Source: Pyrococcus sp. ST04
GTDB lineage: Archaea; Methanobacteriota_B; Thermococci; Thermococcales; Thermococcaceae
Length of the DNA: 64,000 nucleotides
Direction of reading: 5' to 3'
Assembly: GCF_000263735.1 (NCBI RefSeq)
Contig: NC_017946.1
Location: forward strand, 227,348-291,347
Part shown: one piece after another, positions 17,523 through 26,920 of the stretch
Position numbering within the stretch: position 1 is the stretch's first letter
Layout: each line of letters starts with the position of its first letter
Translations under genes and position numbers: made by a program
The notes under the pieces: model-generated
What the model saw: only the letters and a program-made list of their open reading frames with translations
Databases searched by the model: none
What the model was told of the DNA's origin: nothing

Positions 17523-20126
17523 TCACTTCTTCCCTATTAGCGTGAACTGGGCTAGCAAGGCTTCAAGCTGTATCATTTCATTTGCACCTTCAACGAGTCT
17601 GAAGTTGTACTCTCCTATTTTGTCTGCGAGCTGGACTTTTTTGGGCTCTGATATTGGTAGGTTGAACACTTCCTTGTGCATCTGAACCAAGACGTCTTCT
17701 CCGCTCAACCCCTGTTTCAGAAGTATCTCTCTGAGTTTTTCCCTAGCTTTGAGGAAGTTTCCTTCGAGTGCTAGGAGCATCATCTGCCTAACATCCTCGG
17801 GCCTTGCCCTGCTAGCAACCATAAAAACATTTTCATCTGTTATTTTCTTGTCTAAAGCTGCTGCGGCTTGCAGTATGTTTATAGCTCTTCTCATATCTCC
17901 TTCCGCTATATACAGAATCGCTTGGAGTCCCTCCTCTGTTAATTCCAATCCTTCATTTTCAGCTATGAACTTCAGCCTTTTTGCTATATCTTCATCCCTC
18001 AAGGGTCTAAAGCGGAAGATTGCACATCTGCTCTGTATGGGCTCAATTATCTTGGAGGAGTAGTTGCAGCTGAGTATAAACCTCACGTTGATGGAGAACA
18101 TTTCCATAGTCCTCCTCAGGGCCTGCTGGGCATCCTGCGTCAGTGCATCTGCCTCGTCGAGGAATATTATTTTGAAGCTTGCTCCGCCTATGGGCTTAGT
18201 CCTAGCGAATTCCTTTACTTTCTCTCTAATAACGTTTATCCCGCGCTCATCGCTCGCATTCAGCTCAAGGAAGTTGTGGCGCCAGTTCTCGCCGAAAAGC
18301 TCCCTAGCAAGGGCCAAAGCAGCAGTTGTGTTGTGGAGAACCGTTGGGAGGTTCCCACCTATGAAGTTGTGGTAACCAGGAACGTGCAGGTCATAGATTA
18401 TGAAGTCCCCCTTAAGCTTCTCAATCTCAACTATCTCATCCCATAGAAGTTCATTTTGGTTTAGGAAGATCAGGTAAGCTATTCCTCTCTTAAGTTTTTC
18501 ATCACTCAGTATGTCCCTAAGGAGTTTCAGCTCTGCTTTCCTAATCTCTTCAAGGACATCTATCCTCTCTGTGTTGCCTTCAAGGATTCCCTTGACGCTT
18601 GAGTTCCACATCCCAACGAGTCTTCCAATTTCTGCATAGCTGGAATACTTCCTAGCAAAGAGGCGCATTGCTTCTACGGTTTCCTTCATATCAATTCCAA
18701 GTGCCTCTGCTATTTTCAGGTAGTTCCTTAAACTTGGCCTTCTCTCGCCCTTTATATACTTAAGAATTCTATCTACCCTTATTCCTGTCTTTTTGGCTAT
18801 TTCTTCCTTTCTCTTCCGAATCTCTTCCCAGTCGATTATGAGACTCCTAGACAGGGCATTTTCCAATCTCTCAAGCTCGCTGAGGCGGTGATATATCTCC
18901 TTCATTAGTTCCCATGATATCTTTCTAGCTTCCTCAGGGCTCCAGTGAGCCTTGTTCTCGTGGAATGTTAGCCTGAGTTTGTTCCTAACGTAAGAGATCA
19001 ACTCTCTATCGATGTAAAGGTAGCCAATGTTCTGATTAGAGCCTCTTATAAGGGTTTCTGCCTTCTTTCTCTTATCTTCCACTGAGAAGCCAACTTCGGT
19101 TAAGAAGCGCGAAACATTGTTCTGGCCAGAGATTACCACGTAATAATGGGAGCGTCCCTTTTCATGCCTTTCTTTAACTCTGCTTATGATTCCTAGTCCG
19201 GATAAGGCGTATGAAATCTGCTCTGCCATTTCTTTGCTGGCGGTGGAGAGAACTATGCCATCTTTCTCAACACTGGCGTCACAATCAAAGTATGCCCTTA
19301 GGAAGGAGCGCAGGCCCTTCCATCCCTGGGGAGGTATGTAAATCTTATCGGCCTTTTTACCAACGAGACCAAGGTTTTTAACTAGTTCCTTGGCCTTCTT
19401 TGAGTTCACGTAGACATAAGGTGTGCGGTTTTCCCGGGTCTTCTCTCTTATCTTTGCATCGGGGAAGAGCTTCTCTGTTAGCTCCATGAAGCGTCTTCTA
19501 AGCCTCGTGTTCGTGTTTGTGAATATTATAACGTTGCTCTGCATATTGGCATAACCACTTCCCATGAAGTATCCGAGCCATTCCGCGAGAGGATCCTCCT
19601 CGAGGATCACAGGGAGAAAGCGCGGAACAGCTAGCTTGTCACCGGGCCTTAGCTCCTCGGCTTTCACCCATTCGATTTTACCATCTTTCCTGTTAACGAG
19701 GAGAGGGTGATAGGGTGTTACCTTGAGCTCCCTTCCGAGTTTCGTTCTTATTCTGACTAACTCGTTTGTTCTATCCTTGTAAACGTACTCCACAGGCAGC
19801 TCCTTAATCTTACCGTCTTCGTCAATACCAAGAACTACAAGACCTTTGACAGGTGTTGGCCCGAATCTGCCTCCAGATATCCTCTCAACGAGCTCCCCTA
19901 TTGTAGTTAGCTCGCCGTTAACTATGACTTTTGCTTCTCCAGTAAGACACTTTCCAACACCTGGTGGTCCAGCAAAGAGTAGGTGAGGCATTGAACCAGT
20001 CTTAACGTAGTGTTTAAGCCTCTTGACGATATGTTCCTGTCCAACTATATCGTCAAGCCTTTGTGGTCTATACTTTTCAACCCAGGGCTTTTCAAGAACT
20101 TTAACTTCCCTGACTTCTTCGCCCAT
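17523..20126 (-). CDS. rfcS: Replication factor C small subunit, with intein
   Basis: The small clamp-loader subunit, four copies per complex. The precursor is 867 residues from the ATG at 20126 (AGGTG upstream; the GTG at 20132 is too close to it): 540 of intein and 327 of mature RFC-S. The N-extein holds [18 protein letters not shown] and the P-loop GPPGVGK; the intein sits after this Lys and the C-extein resumes [11 protein letters not shown]. Walker B IIFLDEAD, the SRC-type motif QSRCAIFRF and the collar domain follow. Activity needs splicing to rebuild the P-loop as GPPGVGKTT. GC content is raised in the intein and the adjoining C-extein. Confidence 0.97.
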   Translation of the reverse strand: MGEEVREVKVLEKPWVEKYRPQRLDDIVGQEHIVKRLKHYVKTGSMPHLLFAGPPGVGKCLTGEAKVIVNGELTTIGELVERISGGRFGPTPVKGLVVLGIDEDGKIKELPVEYVYKDRTNELVRIRTKLGRELKVTPYHPLLVNRKDGKIEWVKAEELRPGDKLAVPRFLPVILEEDPLAEWLGYFMGSGYANMQSNVIIFTNTNTRLRRRFMELTEKLFPDAKIREKTRENRTPYVYVNSKKAKELVKNLGLVGKKADKIYIPPQGWKGLRSFLRAYFDCDASVEKDGIVLSTASKEMAEQISYALSGLGIISRVKERHEKGRSHYYVVISGQNNVSRFLTEVGFSVEDKRKKAETLIRGSNQNIGYLYIDRELISYVRNKLRLTFHENKAHWSPEEARKISWELMKEIYHRLSELERLENALSRSLIIDWEEIRKRKEEIAKKTGIRVDRILKYIKGERRPSLRNYLKIAEALGIDMKETVEAMRLFARKYSSYAEIGRLVGMWNSSVKGILEGNTERIDVLEEIRKAELKLLRDILSDEKLKRGIAYLIFLNQNELLWDEIVEIEKLKGDFIIYDLHVPGYHNFIGGNLPTVLHNTTAALALARELFGENWRHNFLELNASDERGINVIREKVKEFARTKPIGGASFKIIFLDEADALTQDAQQALRRTMEMFSINVRFILSCNYSSKIIEPIQSRCAIFRFRPLRDEDIAKRLKFIAENEGLELTEEGLQAILYIAEGDMRRAINILQAAAALDKKITDENVFMVASRARPEDVRQMMLLALEGNFLKAREKLREILLKQGLSGEDVLVQMHKEVFNLPISEPKKVQLADKIGEYNFRLVEGANEMIQLEALLAQFTLIGKK
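18330..19949 (-). mobile_element. RFC intein with LAGLIDADG endonuclease
   Basis: A 540-residue intein inserted in the clamp-loader P-loop. Block A is [14 protein letters not shown] with Cys1; block B is [11 protein letters not shown]; blocks F/G are [16 protein letters not shown] and VLHN; the +1 residue is Thr. Endonuclease motifs are [10 protein letters not shown] and [10 protein letters not shown]; the second keeps its Asp and the first has Ser at the usual acidic position. A helix-turn-helix-like segment ([20 protein letters not shown]) lies between the endonuclease and the C-terminal splicing blocks. GC is above 50% over long stretches, against about 35-45% in most neighbouring genes, which suggests acquisition from a GC-richer host. 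Confidence 0.94.
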
Positions 20127-20209
20127 GCTCACGCACCTAATTCACTACAAGAAATATGGGAAAGTTAAATCTTGCGGCACTATGGTGAGAACTTTTGTGT
20201 TCTACTTCG

Positions 20210-20222
20210 CGAAATATTTAAA
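20210..20222. promoter_or_regulatory. Shared TATA region between rfcS and the YdjM-like gene
   Basis: CGAAATATTTAAACA reads as BRE/TATA toward the plus-strand gene, about 28 bases before its ATG at 20245, which implies a leaderless mRNA. The symmetric AT core could also serve the divergent rfcS. Confidence 0.45.
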
Positions 20223-20244
20223 CAGGAACTAGAAACTTGAAAAC

Positions 20245-20703
20245 ATGGATCCGGTGGAGCATGCTTCGATACCAGCGATTGCATACATGGCTTTTTCTCA
20301 AAATCCTGATCCGATACACCTAGCTTTTCTGATTTTCGGGGCAATTTTTCCTGATTTAGATGTTTTTGCTAAGGAGCATAGATCTTATCTTCACTCCTTC
20401 TTCTTACTTCTCCCTCTTTTCTTATTGTCGTTTGTCTCCCCTTATCTAATGATGTTCTCATTGGGTATTTTGTCACATCTTCTCTTAGATATGTTTTCAG
20501 GTGTTATTCCCTTCTTCTATCCTATAAAGAGGATTGGATATGGAGTAGAAATTCTTGCTCATGTTAAAGACTTTAGCGTAAGAATAGACTGGAGGGTCGT
20601 TAAAAGGTATCCAGATCCAAAAATTGAGAGAACCTTAGAACTCAACAGAACGATTCCTCTTGGAATTTTGGCACTAATAATGATAATAAAGAGGTTTAGC
20701 TGA
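20245..20703 (+). CDS. YdjM-like membrane-bound metal-dependent hydrolase
   Basis: A 152-residue integral membrane protein of the YdjM/DUF457-like family of putative metal-dependent hydrolases. Family residues are the N-terminal His (EHASIP), GAIFPDLDVF, HRSYLHS and SHLLLDMFSG, with three to four hydrophobic segments between 25 and 95. No ribosome binding site precedes the ATG, and the TATA spacing fits a leaderless transcript. Its 3' end overlaps the convergent pdo gene by 8 bases. A relative is encoded at 51745. The substrate is unknown. Confidence 0.8.
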   Translation: MDPVEHASIPAIAYMAFSQNPDPIHLAFLIFGAIFPDLDVFAKEHRSYLHSFFLLLPLFLLSFVSPYLMMFSLGILSHLLLDMFSGVIPFFYPIKRIGYGVEILAHVKDFSVRIDWRVVKRYPDPKIERTLELNRTIPLGILALIMIIKRFS

Positions 20704-21376
20704 GAGCGGCAAGGAGCTTTTCGAGGAACATCTTCTCTGGGTAAGCACCCTCAAATTGTACCTTGTCTTCGCCGTTGACCTGAATGACGATCTTTGGAAC
20801 CGCCATGACGTTGTATTGATCTGCCCACTCTGGATATTCAATTGCCTCAACCATGTCTCCAAGGATTTTGCCTTTTCCAGCTTTGGTGTTTTCTATAGCA
20901 AATTTATGTGCCATTCTGACTGCCAGTGGGCAGTATGGGCAGGTTGGTGTTACGAATACGAGTATCCTAACGTCTTGGTCTATGTTTCTAAGTGCTTCTT
21001 TGCTTTCATCCATTAGATCAGTTTGGGCATTGCTAACATCTACTATGTCCTCAAGGAATGCTGCAAACTCATGACCAGCTGGAAGGCCAAAGTACCTGAC
21101 TCCAAAGTCCTTTCCATCCTGGGTTATGGTGGTAGCTGGGGCTCTGTCGATTCTGTACTTCCTTGCTAACTCCTGTCCCTCTGGAGTGTCAAAGTCGACT
21201 ATTTCGTAAGTGAGCTTATCTGAAAGCTCAGATAGCTCTTGAACGAGCTGCTTTAACTGGTCACAATATTGACAATGTTCTTTTCCAATGAATACGATGA
21301 GCTTAACTGGGTTTGTCATTTTAGAGAAGAATTCCTCTTTTATTATCTTCTTGTCAGCATCACTAATCAATCCCAT
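20696..21376 (-). CDS. pdo: Protein disulfide oxidoreductase PDO
   Basis: A 226-residue protein made of two thioredoxin folds, each with an active site: C35-QY-C38 and CPYC at about 146-149. In hyperthermophiles PDO makes and shuffles disulfides in cytosolic proteins, and it also takes electrons from a thioredoxin reductase. The start is the ATG at 21376, preceded by GGAGGTGA; an upstream in-frame ATG at 21391 overlaps that site. It diverges from surR, and the SurR-type site at 21442-21458 lies upstream of its TATA (about 21397-21405), as expected for a SurR-controlled gene. Confidence 0.96.
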   Translation of the reverse strand: MGLISDADKKIIKEEFFSKMTNPVKLIVFIGKEHCQYCDQLKQLVQELSELSDKLTYEIVDFDTPEGQELARKYRIDRAPATTITQDGKDFGVRYFGLPAGHEFAAFLEDIVDVSNAQTDLMDESKEALRNIDQDVRILVFVTPTCPYCPLAVRMAHKFAIENTKAGKGKILGDMVEAIEYPEWADQYNVMAVPKIVIQVNGEDKVQFEGAYPEKMFLEKLLAALS

Positions 21377-21441
21377 CTCACTCACCTCCATCTAAACGTT
21401 TATAACGCTCATTAGCAAACCTAAAGTTGGCTTCAATCAAG

Positions 21442-21458
21442 GTTGTCAACCGAAGGTT
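21442..21458. promoter_or_regulatory. SurR binding site between pdo and surR
   Basis: GTTGTCAACCGAAGGTT fits the published SurR consensus GTTn3AACn5GTT exactly. It lies 10 bases upstream of the surR TATA box (ATATATAAG, about 21469-21477) and about 37 bases beyond the pdo TATA, so SurR probably regulates itself and pdo from here. Confidence 0.85.
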
Positions 21459-21508
21459 GAATGCACAATATATAAGCTTTGCGCCACACATGTGGGTAGG
21501 TGGTGAAT

Positions 21509-22225
21509 ATGGAACCAGACGTCTTTTATATCCTGGGTAACAAAGTTAGGAGGGATTTGCTATCTCATTTAACATGTACTGAGTGCTACTTTAGTCTCTT
21601 AAGTAGTAGAGTTACAGTGTCTTCCACTGCAGTTGCTAAGCATCTTAAGATAATGGAAAGGGAAGGTATTCTGAAGTCTTATGAAAAAGAGGAGAGATTC
21701 ATAGGCCCTACTAAGAAGTACTATAAGATATCAATAGCCAAATCCTATGTCGTGACTCTAACTCCTGAGATGTTCTGGTATAGGGGATTTGATATAGATT
21801 CTCCAGAGCCTATTGATGTAGAAATAACACTCTCAGGCCTTAAGGAGAGCCCTCAGAATTTAAATGAGATGTTATCCGAGTTTTTAAAGGCAAATAAAGA
21901 GCTTGAAAAAGTTCTCAGGGCTTTTAAGTCGATTGAGGCTTATCGGAACATGCTCATAAGGAAGATTAAGGATGAGTATCTTAGGACTATAGGTGACATG
22001 ACCCAATTAGCCATCTTACATTACCTACTCCTCAACGGGGAGGCCACAATTGAGGAGCTTAGTGATAGGTTGAACCTTAAGGAAAGAGAAGTTAAGGAAA
22101 AAATTTCTGAGATGGCTAAATTCGTTCCAGTAAAGATGATAAATGAAAACAAGGTTGTCTTAGATGAAGCAAAGATACTTGAAGGTGATAATCATGGGAA
22201 AGAAAATAAGGGTAATGGTGAATGA
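21509..22225 (+). CDS. surR: SurR, redox-responsive sulfur regulator
   Basis: A 238-residue ArsR-type winged-helix regulator. In P. furiosus, SurR activates hydrogenase genes and represses sulfur-reduction genes; oxidation of its CxxC by sulfur releases DNA. The redox switch is C23-TE-C26 in the N-terminal helix-turn-helix, followed by the recognition segment STAVAKHLKIMEREGIL, and a second winged helix occupies the C-terminus (ATIEELSDRLNLKEREVKEK). The start is the ATG at 21509 after GGTGGTGA. It overlaps the ferredoxin gene by 32 bases, so surR, ferredoxin and the reductase form one operon. Confidence 0.95.
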   Translation: MEPDVFYILGNKVRRDLLSHLTCTECYFSLLSSRVTVSSTAVAKHLKIMEREGILKSYEKEERFIGPTKKYYKISIAKSYVVTLTPEMFWYRGFDIDSPEPIDVEITLSGLKESPQNLNEMLSEFLKANKELEKVLRAFKSIEAYRNMLIRKIKDEYLRTIGDMTQLAILHYLLLNGEATIEELSDRLNLKEREVKEKISEMAKFVPVKMINENKVVLDEAKILEGDNHGKENKGNGE

Positions 22226-22388
22226 GGATAAGTGCTATCTCTGTGGCGGTTGTGCTGGAGTTTGTCCCACCCTTGCAATAGAGGTTTCCTCTTCTTGGCA
22301 CTTTATTGAGGACAAATGCATTTCGTGCATGATATGCATAAAGGCCTGTCCAGTTGGGGCACTAACTTACGAGGAGGTGTCTCAATGA
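22194..22388 (+). CDS. Ferredoxin with two [4Fe-4S] clusters
   Basis: A 64-residue electron carrier with two complete cluster motifs: C14-x2-C17-x2-C20-x3-C24-P, and [12 protein letters not shown]. The ATG at 22194 has GGTGAT upstream and lies inside the end of surR. The stop overlaps the start of the geranylgeranyl reductase (ATGA), so it probably delivers electrons to that enzyme; ferredoxin is a known donor for an archaeal reductase of this family. The pairing here is inferred from coupling. Confidence 0.92.
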   Translation: MGKKIRVMVNEDKCYLCGGCAGVCPTLAIEVSSSWHFIEDKCISCMICIKACPVGALTYEEVSQ

Positions 22389-23566
22389 GATACGATGTCA
22401 TTGTAGTTGGTTCTGGGGTTGCGGGCCCAATAGTTGCTAGAAATGTTGCTAAAGCTGGTTTTTCTGTTCTGCTGGTTGATAAAAAACCTGCAATTGGGAC
22501 ACCAAAACAGTGCGCCGAGGGAATTAATGTTAACGTCTTCAAGGAATTCGACATTCCCTATGATAAAAGGTTCATCAACAGAGAAATCTATGGGGCCAGG
22601 ATATACTCTCCAAGTGGATATACTGCCGAGCTGAGGTACAAGGAAGTTAGTGGGGTTATTCTTGAAAGGAAAGTATTCGACAAAATGCTGGCATATTATG
22701 CCGCTAAGGAAGGGGCAGAGGTACTAGCTAGAACTGAAGTCGTGGATGTTCTAAAAAGGAATGGTAAAATAGTGGGAGTCAAGGCAAAGCACGAAGGAGA
22801 ACCCATAGAGATTGAGGCTGAAATTATAGTGGCTGCAGATGGTGTTGAAAGTACTGTGGCAAGGAAAGCAGGAATAAACACGTATGCTCCTCCTCATGAG
22901 TTTGATTCTGCTTACGAATATGAGATGTTGATAGAGGGGTATGATCCCGACTTAATCCATTTATGGTTTGGGAATGAAATAGCTCCTCGCGGTTACGTAT
23001 GGGTATTCCCAAAGGATGAGGACAGAGCAAATGTTGGAATTGGGATAAATTCAGACAACGAGAAGACGGCCAAATATTACCTCGATAAGTGGCTCAAGGA
23101 GAACAATATCCCCAGGAACAGGATCCTTGAAATTAACGTTGGTTTAGTTCCCGTGGGGGGATTCGTTAAGGAGTTAGTCAAGGACAATGTTCTTGTAGTG
23201 GGTGATGCTGCTAGGCAAGTTAATCCCGTTCACGGTGGAGGAATGTACGAAGCCATGAAAGCATCGACAATTGCATCCAAATGGATCGTTAGAGCCCTAG
23301 AGGAAGAGAATGTTGAGCTTTTAAAGAACTATACAAAAGAGTGGTGGGAAACTGAAGGTCCAAAGATGGAGAAGTTGCTTAGGTTAAGAAGGGCTATGGA
23401 GAAGCTAACTGATGAAGACATTGATGTATTTGTACAGCTACTTGGTGGTACGGATCTTGAGAAACTTGCTAGTGGAAATTACTTTGAAGTTGTGAAGGCC
23501 CTAATGAAGCATCCAAAAGTTTTAATGAGCAAAAGAAGGCTTGAAATACTTAAGGCTCTTGTATAA
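22385..23566 (+). CDS. Geranylgeranyl reductase family flavoprotein
   Basis: A 393-residue FAD-dependent reductase that saturates the isoprenoid chains of archaeal membrane lipids. It has the Rossmann motif [20 protein letters not shown] at the N-terminus, the family motif CAEGIN, and the second FAD motif [19 protein letters not shown]. The start is the ATG at 22385 after GGAGGTG, overlapping the ferredoxin stop; the upstream ATG at 22316 lies within the ferredoxin gene. The 3' end overlaps convergent nadE by 17 bases. The exact substrate (free or phospholipid-bound geranylgeranyl groups) is not visible. Confidence 0.92.
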   Translation: MRYDVIVVGSGVAGPIVARNVAKAGFSVLLVDKKPAIGTPKQCAEGINVNVFKEFDIPYDKRFINREIYGARIYSPSGYTAELRYKEVSGVILERKVFDKMLAYYAAKEGAEVLARTEVVDVLKRNGKIVGVKAKHEGEPIEIEAEIIVAADGVESTVARKAGINTYAPPHEFDSAYEYEMLIEGYDPDLIHLWFGNEIAPRGYVWVFPKDEDRANVGIGINSDNEKTAKYYLDKWLKENNIPRNRILEINVGLVPVGGFVKELVKDNVLVVGDAARQVNPVHGGGMYEAMKASTIASKWIVRALEEENVELLKNYTKEWWETEGPKMEKLLRLRRAMEKLTDEDIDVFVQLLGGTDLEKLASGNYFEVVKALMKHPKVLMSKRRLEILKALV

Positions 23567-24323
23567 GGTCTTCGAAACTTGGTCCTATTGGCAATCTTCT
23601 TTTATGTTCGCTATTTTTTATAAGCCTCTCAACGTATTCTACCCTCTCGAGAGGAACATTTAGCTCCTCAGCTATCTTGTCCTTTGGCATTTTCAGATCA
23701 ACAAGCCTCCATAATATTTCATCAAGCAATTTATATGTGATTCCCAGCTCATCTTCATCAGTCTGTCCTTCCCATAGTCCTGCAGTAGGCTTCTTGGCTA
23801 CTATTCTCTCTGGTACTCCTAAAATCCTTGCAATTTCCCAGACTTCAGTTTTGTAAAGATTTATTAAAGGTGCATAATCACTGGCCCCATCTCCCCACTT
23901 TGTGAAATATCCCGTTAAGAACTCACTCCTGTTGCTGGTTCCAAGGACTAGTCTTCCTAGAGAATTTGCGTGGGCATAAAGTAGAACCATCCTTGTCCTA
24001 GCCATTATGTTTCCCAAGGTCTTTTTGTCGATTTCTTCTCCTATTGCTCTCTCGAACTCGTCAACTACTGGTTTTATACTGATAATTTTGTAGTTAATTC
24101 CCAGGGATTCTGCAACAAGCTTGGCATCTTCGACATCATTGTTTTCATAGTACGGCATGATTAGGCCTAAAACTTTCTTTTTTCCTAATGCCCTTACCGC
24201 TAGATATGCTGTGGTTGCACTGTCTACTCCCCCACTTATTCCTATGACAACTCCATCCTCTGCGTTTTCTCTTATGAAGGAGACTATTCTATCAATGGCC
24301 TTGCTATAATCTAGCCTCCTCAT
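23550..24323 (-). CDS. nadE: NH3-dependent NAD synthetase
   Basis: A 257-residue ATP-pyrophosphatase enzyme that converts deamido-NAD and ammonia to NAD. The ATP loop [14 protein letters not shown] starts at residue 29; [19 protein letters not shown] and the [14 protein letters not shown] segment are also family markers. There is no glutaminase domain, so it uses free ammonia. The ATG is preceded by GGGGAGG and overlaps the stop of the upstream TPR gene, so the two are coupled. Confidence 0.96.
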   Translation of the reverse strand: MRRLDYSKAIDRIVSFIRENAEDGVVIGISGGVDSATTAYLAVRALGKKKVLGLIMPYYENNDVEDAKLVAESLGINYKIISIKPVVDEFERAIGEEIDKKTLGNIMARTRMVLLYAHANSLGRLVLGTSNRSEFLTGYFTKWGDGASDYAPLINLYKTEVWEIARILGVPERIVAKKPTAGLWEGQTDEDELGITYKLLDEILWRLVDLKMPKDKIAEELNVPLERVEYVERLIKNSEHKRRLPIGPSFEDLIQEP

Positions 24324-25270
24324 AGTTCTGCCTCCCCTAGGAACTCTAAGAGGGAAACTAATCTCTCGTCTTTAACTTTGAGTATTATCTCGCTGACTTC
24401 TTCTCTCCCTATTTTCCCATCTTTGTATAAGGCTATCCTTCTCACCCCTTCAAAGAAGTCTCCTAGCTCCGGAAATGCGGCTTTAAACATTGGCATATTA
24501 TTGTATATCTCCTCAAACTCGTCTTCAAGCATTAGTTGCCATATCACGTCTATTAACCCATCAAATGCTACCTCAAAGAAATCTGATCCCTTAGCCTCAA
24601 GCATCGCGTATAGGCATTCTTGGATTGCTGCTTCATAATTTTCCTCATCTTCGAATATCTCTTCGAATGCAAGGTGTATTTGGGCTTTTAACTCACCACT
24701 AGGCGTCTCTGGAAGGAGTCTTGCAAGCTTCTCCTTCGCCATGACCTTATCGCCGGCTTCAAAAGTGAGATATGCCTCATAGATTTCAGCTTGGAGCATT
24801 TTTTCTTTGTTATTTGCCTTTCTAAACTCTTCTATTGCTTTTTTCATAAGCTCTAATGCTTTTTCATACTCCTGAAGTTCCTCATGAACTGTTGCCATCC
24901 CATAATATACTTCTCCTAGCTTTTCTGGATCTTCTATCTCCTTAGTAAGGTCTCTATAGACCTCAAGGGCTTTTTCTGGGAATCCTAGCAGAGCATATAG
25001 ATCGGCTAGTTGCAGTAAGCCTTCGAATCCAGCCTTCTTAGCTAGCTCCTCAAATTCGGTAATTTTGTCGATTCCAAAGAATTCTGCATAGTAATAGACA
25101 ACATTTTTGTAAAGGTCAATATTATTGGTTTTCTTGGCCAGTTCTTCAACCATTTCAAGTATTTCCTTCAGCTCTTCATCCGTTGCGGAGTCTATAATCT
25201 TTGGTAGAATTTCTCTGACCTTTTCTATGTTTTCGCTTTCTATTGCCTTTTTAATTTCTTCAATTTCCAT
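24320..25270 (-). CDS. TPR-repeat protein of unknown function
   Basis: A 316-residue, very acidic, all-helical protein with TPR-like repeats, for example [20 protein letters not shown] and [20 protein letters not shown]; the second half is more diverged. There is no signal peptide or membrane helix. The ATG at 25270 is preceded by GGGAGG. It is translationally coupled to nadE, but TPR proteins are generic scaffolds and no function in NAD synthesis can be claimed. It diverges from moaE. Confidence 0.82.
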   Translation of the reverse strand: MEIEEIKKAIESENIEKVREILPKIIDSATDEELKEILEMVEELAKKTNNIDLYKNVVYYYAEFFGIDKITEFEELAKKAGFEGLLQLADLYALLGFPEKALEVYRDLTKEIEDPEKLGEVYYGMATVHEELQEYEKALELMKKAIEEFRKANNKEKMLQAEIYEAYLTFEAGDKVMAKEKLARLLPETPSGELKAQIHLAFEEIFEDEENYEAAIQECLYAMLEAKGSDFFEVAFDGLIDVIWQLMLEDEFEEIYNNMPMFKAAFPELGDFFEGVRRIALYKDGKIGREEVSEIILKVKDERLVSLLEFLGEAEL

Positions 25271-25285
25271 CACAGCCTCCCCACA

Positions 25286-25296
25286 TAATTTTTAAG
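25286..25296 (+). promoter_or_regulatory. Putative moaE TATA box
   Basis: TAATTTTTAAGC about 33-40 bases before the moaE ATG. With no ribosome site between, moaE may be leaderless or have a very short leader. Confidence 0.35.
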
Positions 25297-25326
25297 CTGG
25301 CTCTCTTAAATATCTTGGGACCTGAG

Positions 25327-25767
25327 ATGGATGAAAAGATTGGCCTCTTTAAAAAGCCAGCGGATTTCGATTTGGAGAAGGCAATTGACTTAGTCTCCTC
25401 TGAAGAAACTGGGGGCATAGTGGTATTCTTGGGAAAGGTGAGAAACGAAAATATGGGAAAACGAGTTAAAAAACTCATATATGAAGCTTATGAAGAAATG
25501 GCATTGGCCGAAATGGAAAGAATAAGAAAGGAGGCCCTGGAAAAGTTTCCAATAAAAGATGCTTTAATATGGCATAGAGTGGGTGAGCTTGAAATTGGGG
25601 AGAACACGATTCTCGTGGTTGTGTCGGCCAAGCATAGGAGAGAGGCCTTTGATGCTTGTGTCTGGATTGTTGACGAGGTTAAGAAGAGGGTTCCGATATG
25701 GAAGAGGGAGGTAACTGAGGAGGGAGAGTTCTGGATTGAGGGTGATAGACATATTCCAGTTAAGTGA
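25327..25767 (+). CDS. moaE: Molybdopterin synthase catalytic subunit MoaE
   Basis: A 146-residue large subunit of molybdopterin synthase, which transfers sulfur from thiocarboxylated MoaD to precursor Z. Family segments are GGIVVFLGKVRNEN, the YEAYEEMA motif, IWHRVGELEIGE, SAKHRREAF and the C-terminal VPIWKREV with the catalytic Lys. The start is the ATG at 25327; the TTG at 25315 would add four residues. The MoaD partner is not in this window. It supports tungstopterin enzymes together with MoaA. Confidence 0.94.
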   Translation: MDEKIGLFKKPADFDLEKAIDLVSSEETGGIVVFLGKVRNENMGKRVKKLIYEAYEEMALAEMERIRKEALEKFPIKDALIWHRVGELEIGENTILVVVSAKHRREAFDACVWIVDEVKKRVPIWKREVTEEGEFWIEGDRHIPVK

Positions 25768-25875
25768 AAGAAGCTTTCTTTTCAATTTTTTACTCACTAC
25801 TTTGAGTGGTGTGTAAAATCCGTATAGAAAAAGTTAATATAAATCGTTGCTATCTTTATTTTTTGGTGAGTGATA

Positions 25876-26796
25876 GTGGAGAAAGCGAAAACAATAAGTC
25901 ATGAAGTGCCCGTTAGTGGTGCGAGAATAACCACTATTTCAAAACCCCCTTGGGTAGCAATTCCGCATACTGGAAAACTTGAGAGAATAATCCTCTTAAT
26001 AGGTTCTGGAAAGGGTGTCTTCTCGGACTCATCTTATATTCCAAGGAGCATTGGTTGTATTGGTAACAATAAGATAACACTGTATAGGGAGAGAATTCCA
26101 TTGGAGAAGTTCATGAAAATAATCGATGAGTTTGCAGAGATAGCAAAGGGAGGAGAAGTTTACATAACTAACTATGATAGCATTGAGGAAGCAGTTAGAC
26201 TCGCCAAATATGCAGCTTCCAAGGATCTTAAAACATATTTAATTGCCCTATTTGAGGATGTTCAAAGGATACCTAAGGATAGGAAGTTTAAAGTTGTTTG
26301 TGAGATATTCTTTAAAGAACTGGACTCATTGAACACTATAAACGACCATGACATTGACGTGCTTTTAGTTATCGCAACATATGAGCAGTATCGTGAGTTA
26401 GTAGAAAAGGAATTAGATTTTGCTGGAGAAATTTGGATAGACCTCCTATATCCTGGTTCTCTTAGAGGTCTTACCTTTAATCCAATAGAAGTAAGGAAAG
26501 TCACAAATCCCACAGCAACCCAGTATAATAACTGTATGGCTGGTTTAGTTGCTATAACACCCGATGGATTTGCTGTTCCTTGTCCTCTACTCAGAAAGTT
26601 TGTTGTTGGTGATATAACTAAGGAAAGTTTGAGAAAAATACTGAAAAAACAGAGACTAAAGAAATTCTGGAAACTTACCAAAGACTATATAGAGGGCTGT
26701 AATAAGTGTTCTTTGAGATATATTTGCCATGACTGTAGGGCTTTGGAATATCAAGCTACGGGGGACATATTTAGCATGGAGTTTTGCCTGTTGTAG
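25876..26796 (+). CDS. SPASM-domain protein with degenerate radical SAM core
   Basis: A 306-residue protein. The C-terminus is a full SPASM-type auxiliary cluster domain: NC-MAGLVAITPDG-FAVPC, then C-x2-C-x5-C-x2-C (CNKCSLRYICHDC) and a last FC. The N-terminal half reads like a radical SAM barrel (IPLEKFMKIIDEFAEIAKGG), but the CxxxCxxC motif is absent; the matching stretch is GVFSDSSYIPRSIGC. It therefore probably cannot cleave SAM. The GTG at 25876 follows TTGGTGAG. Two KaiC-like genes follow. It may be a peptide-binding or electron-transfer relative of peptide-modifying enzymes; function unknown. Confidence 0.72.
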   Translation: MEKAKTISHEVPVSGARITTISKPPWVAIPHTGKLERIILLIGSGKGVFSDSSYIPRSIGCIGNNKITLYRERIPLEKFMKIIDEFAEIAKGGEVYITNYDSIEEAVRLAKYAASKDLKTYLIALFEDVQRIPKDRKFKVVCEIFFKELDSLNTINDHDIDVLLVIATYEQYRELVEKELDFAGEIWIDLLYPGSLRGLTFNPIEVRKVTNPTATQYNNCMAGLVAITPDGFAVPCPLLRKFVVGDITKESLRKILKKQRLKKFWKLTKDYIEGCNKCSLRYICHDCRALEYQATGDIFSMEFCLL

Positions 26797-26865
26797 ATTT
26801 TCTAATTTTTATCTTTTTCAAGCACTATCCTTCTAACGATTTTGGAATTTTATAGCAAAAGGTTT

Positions 26866-26876
26866 ATATTTTTAAG
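26866..26876 (+). promoter_or_regulatory. TATA box of the KaiC-like pair
   Basis: GGTTTATATTTTTAAG, about 50 bases before the first KaiC-like ATG, is the best TATA element in the 124-base gap after the SPASM gene. It implies a separate transcript for the KaiC-like pair. Confidence 0.45.
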
Positions 26877-26920
26877 CCCAAGAACTAACGAATAGGTCAG
26901 GCTTATCTGGGGTGATGATC

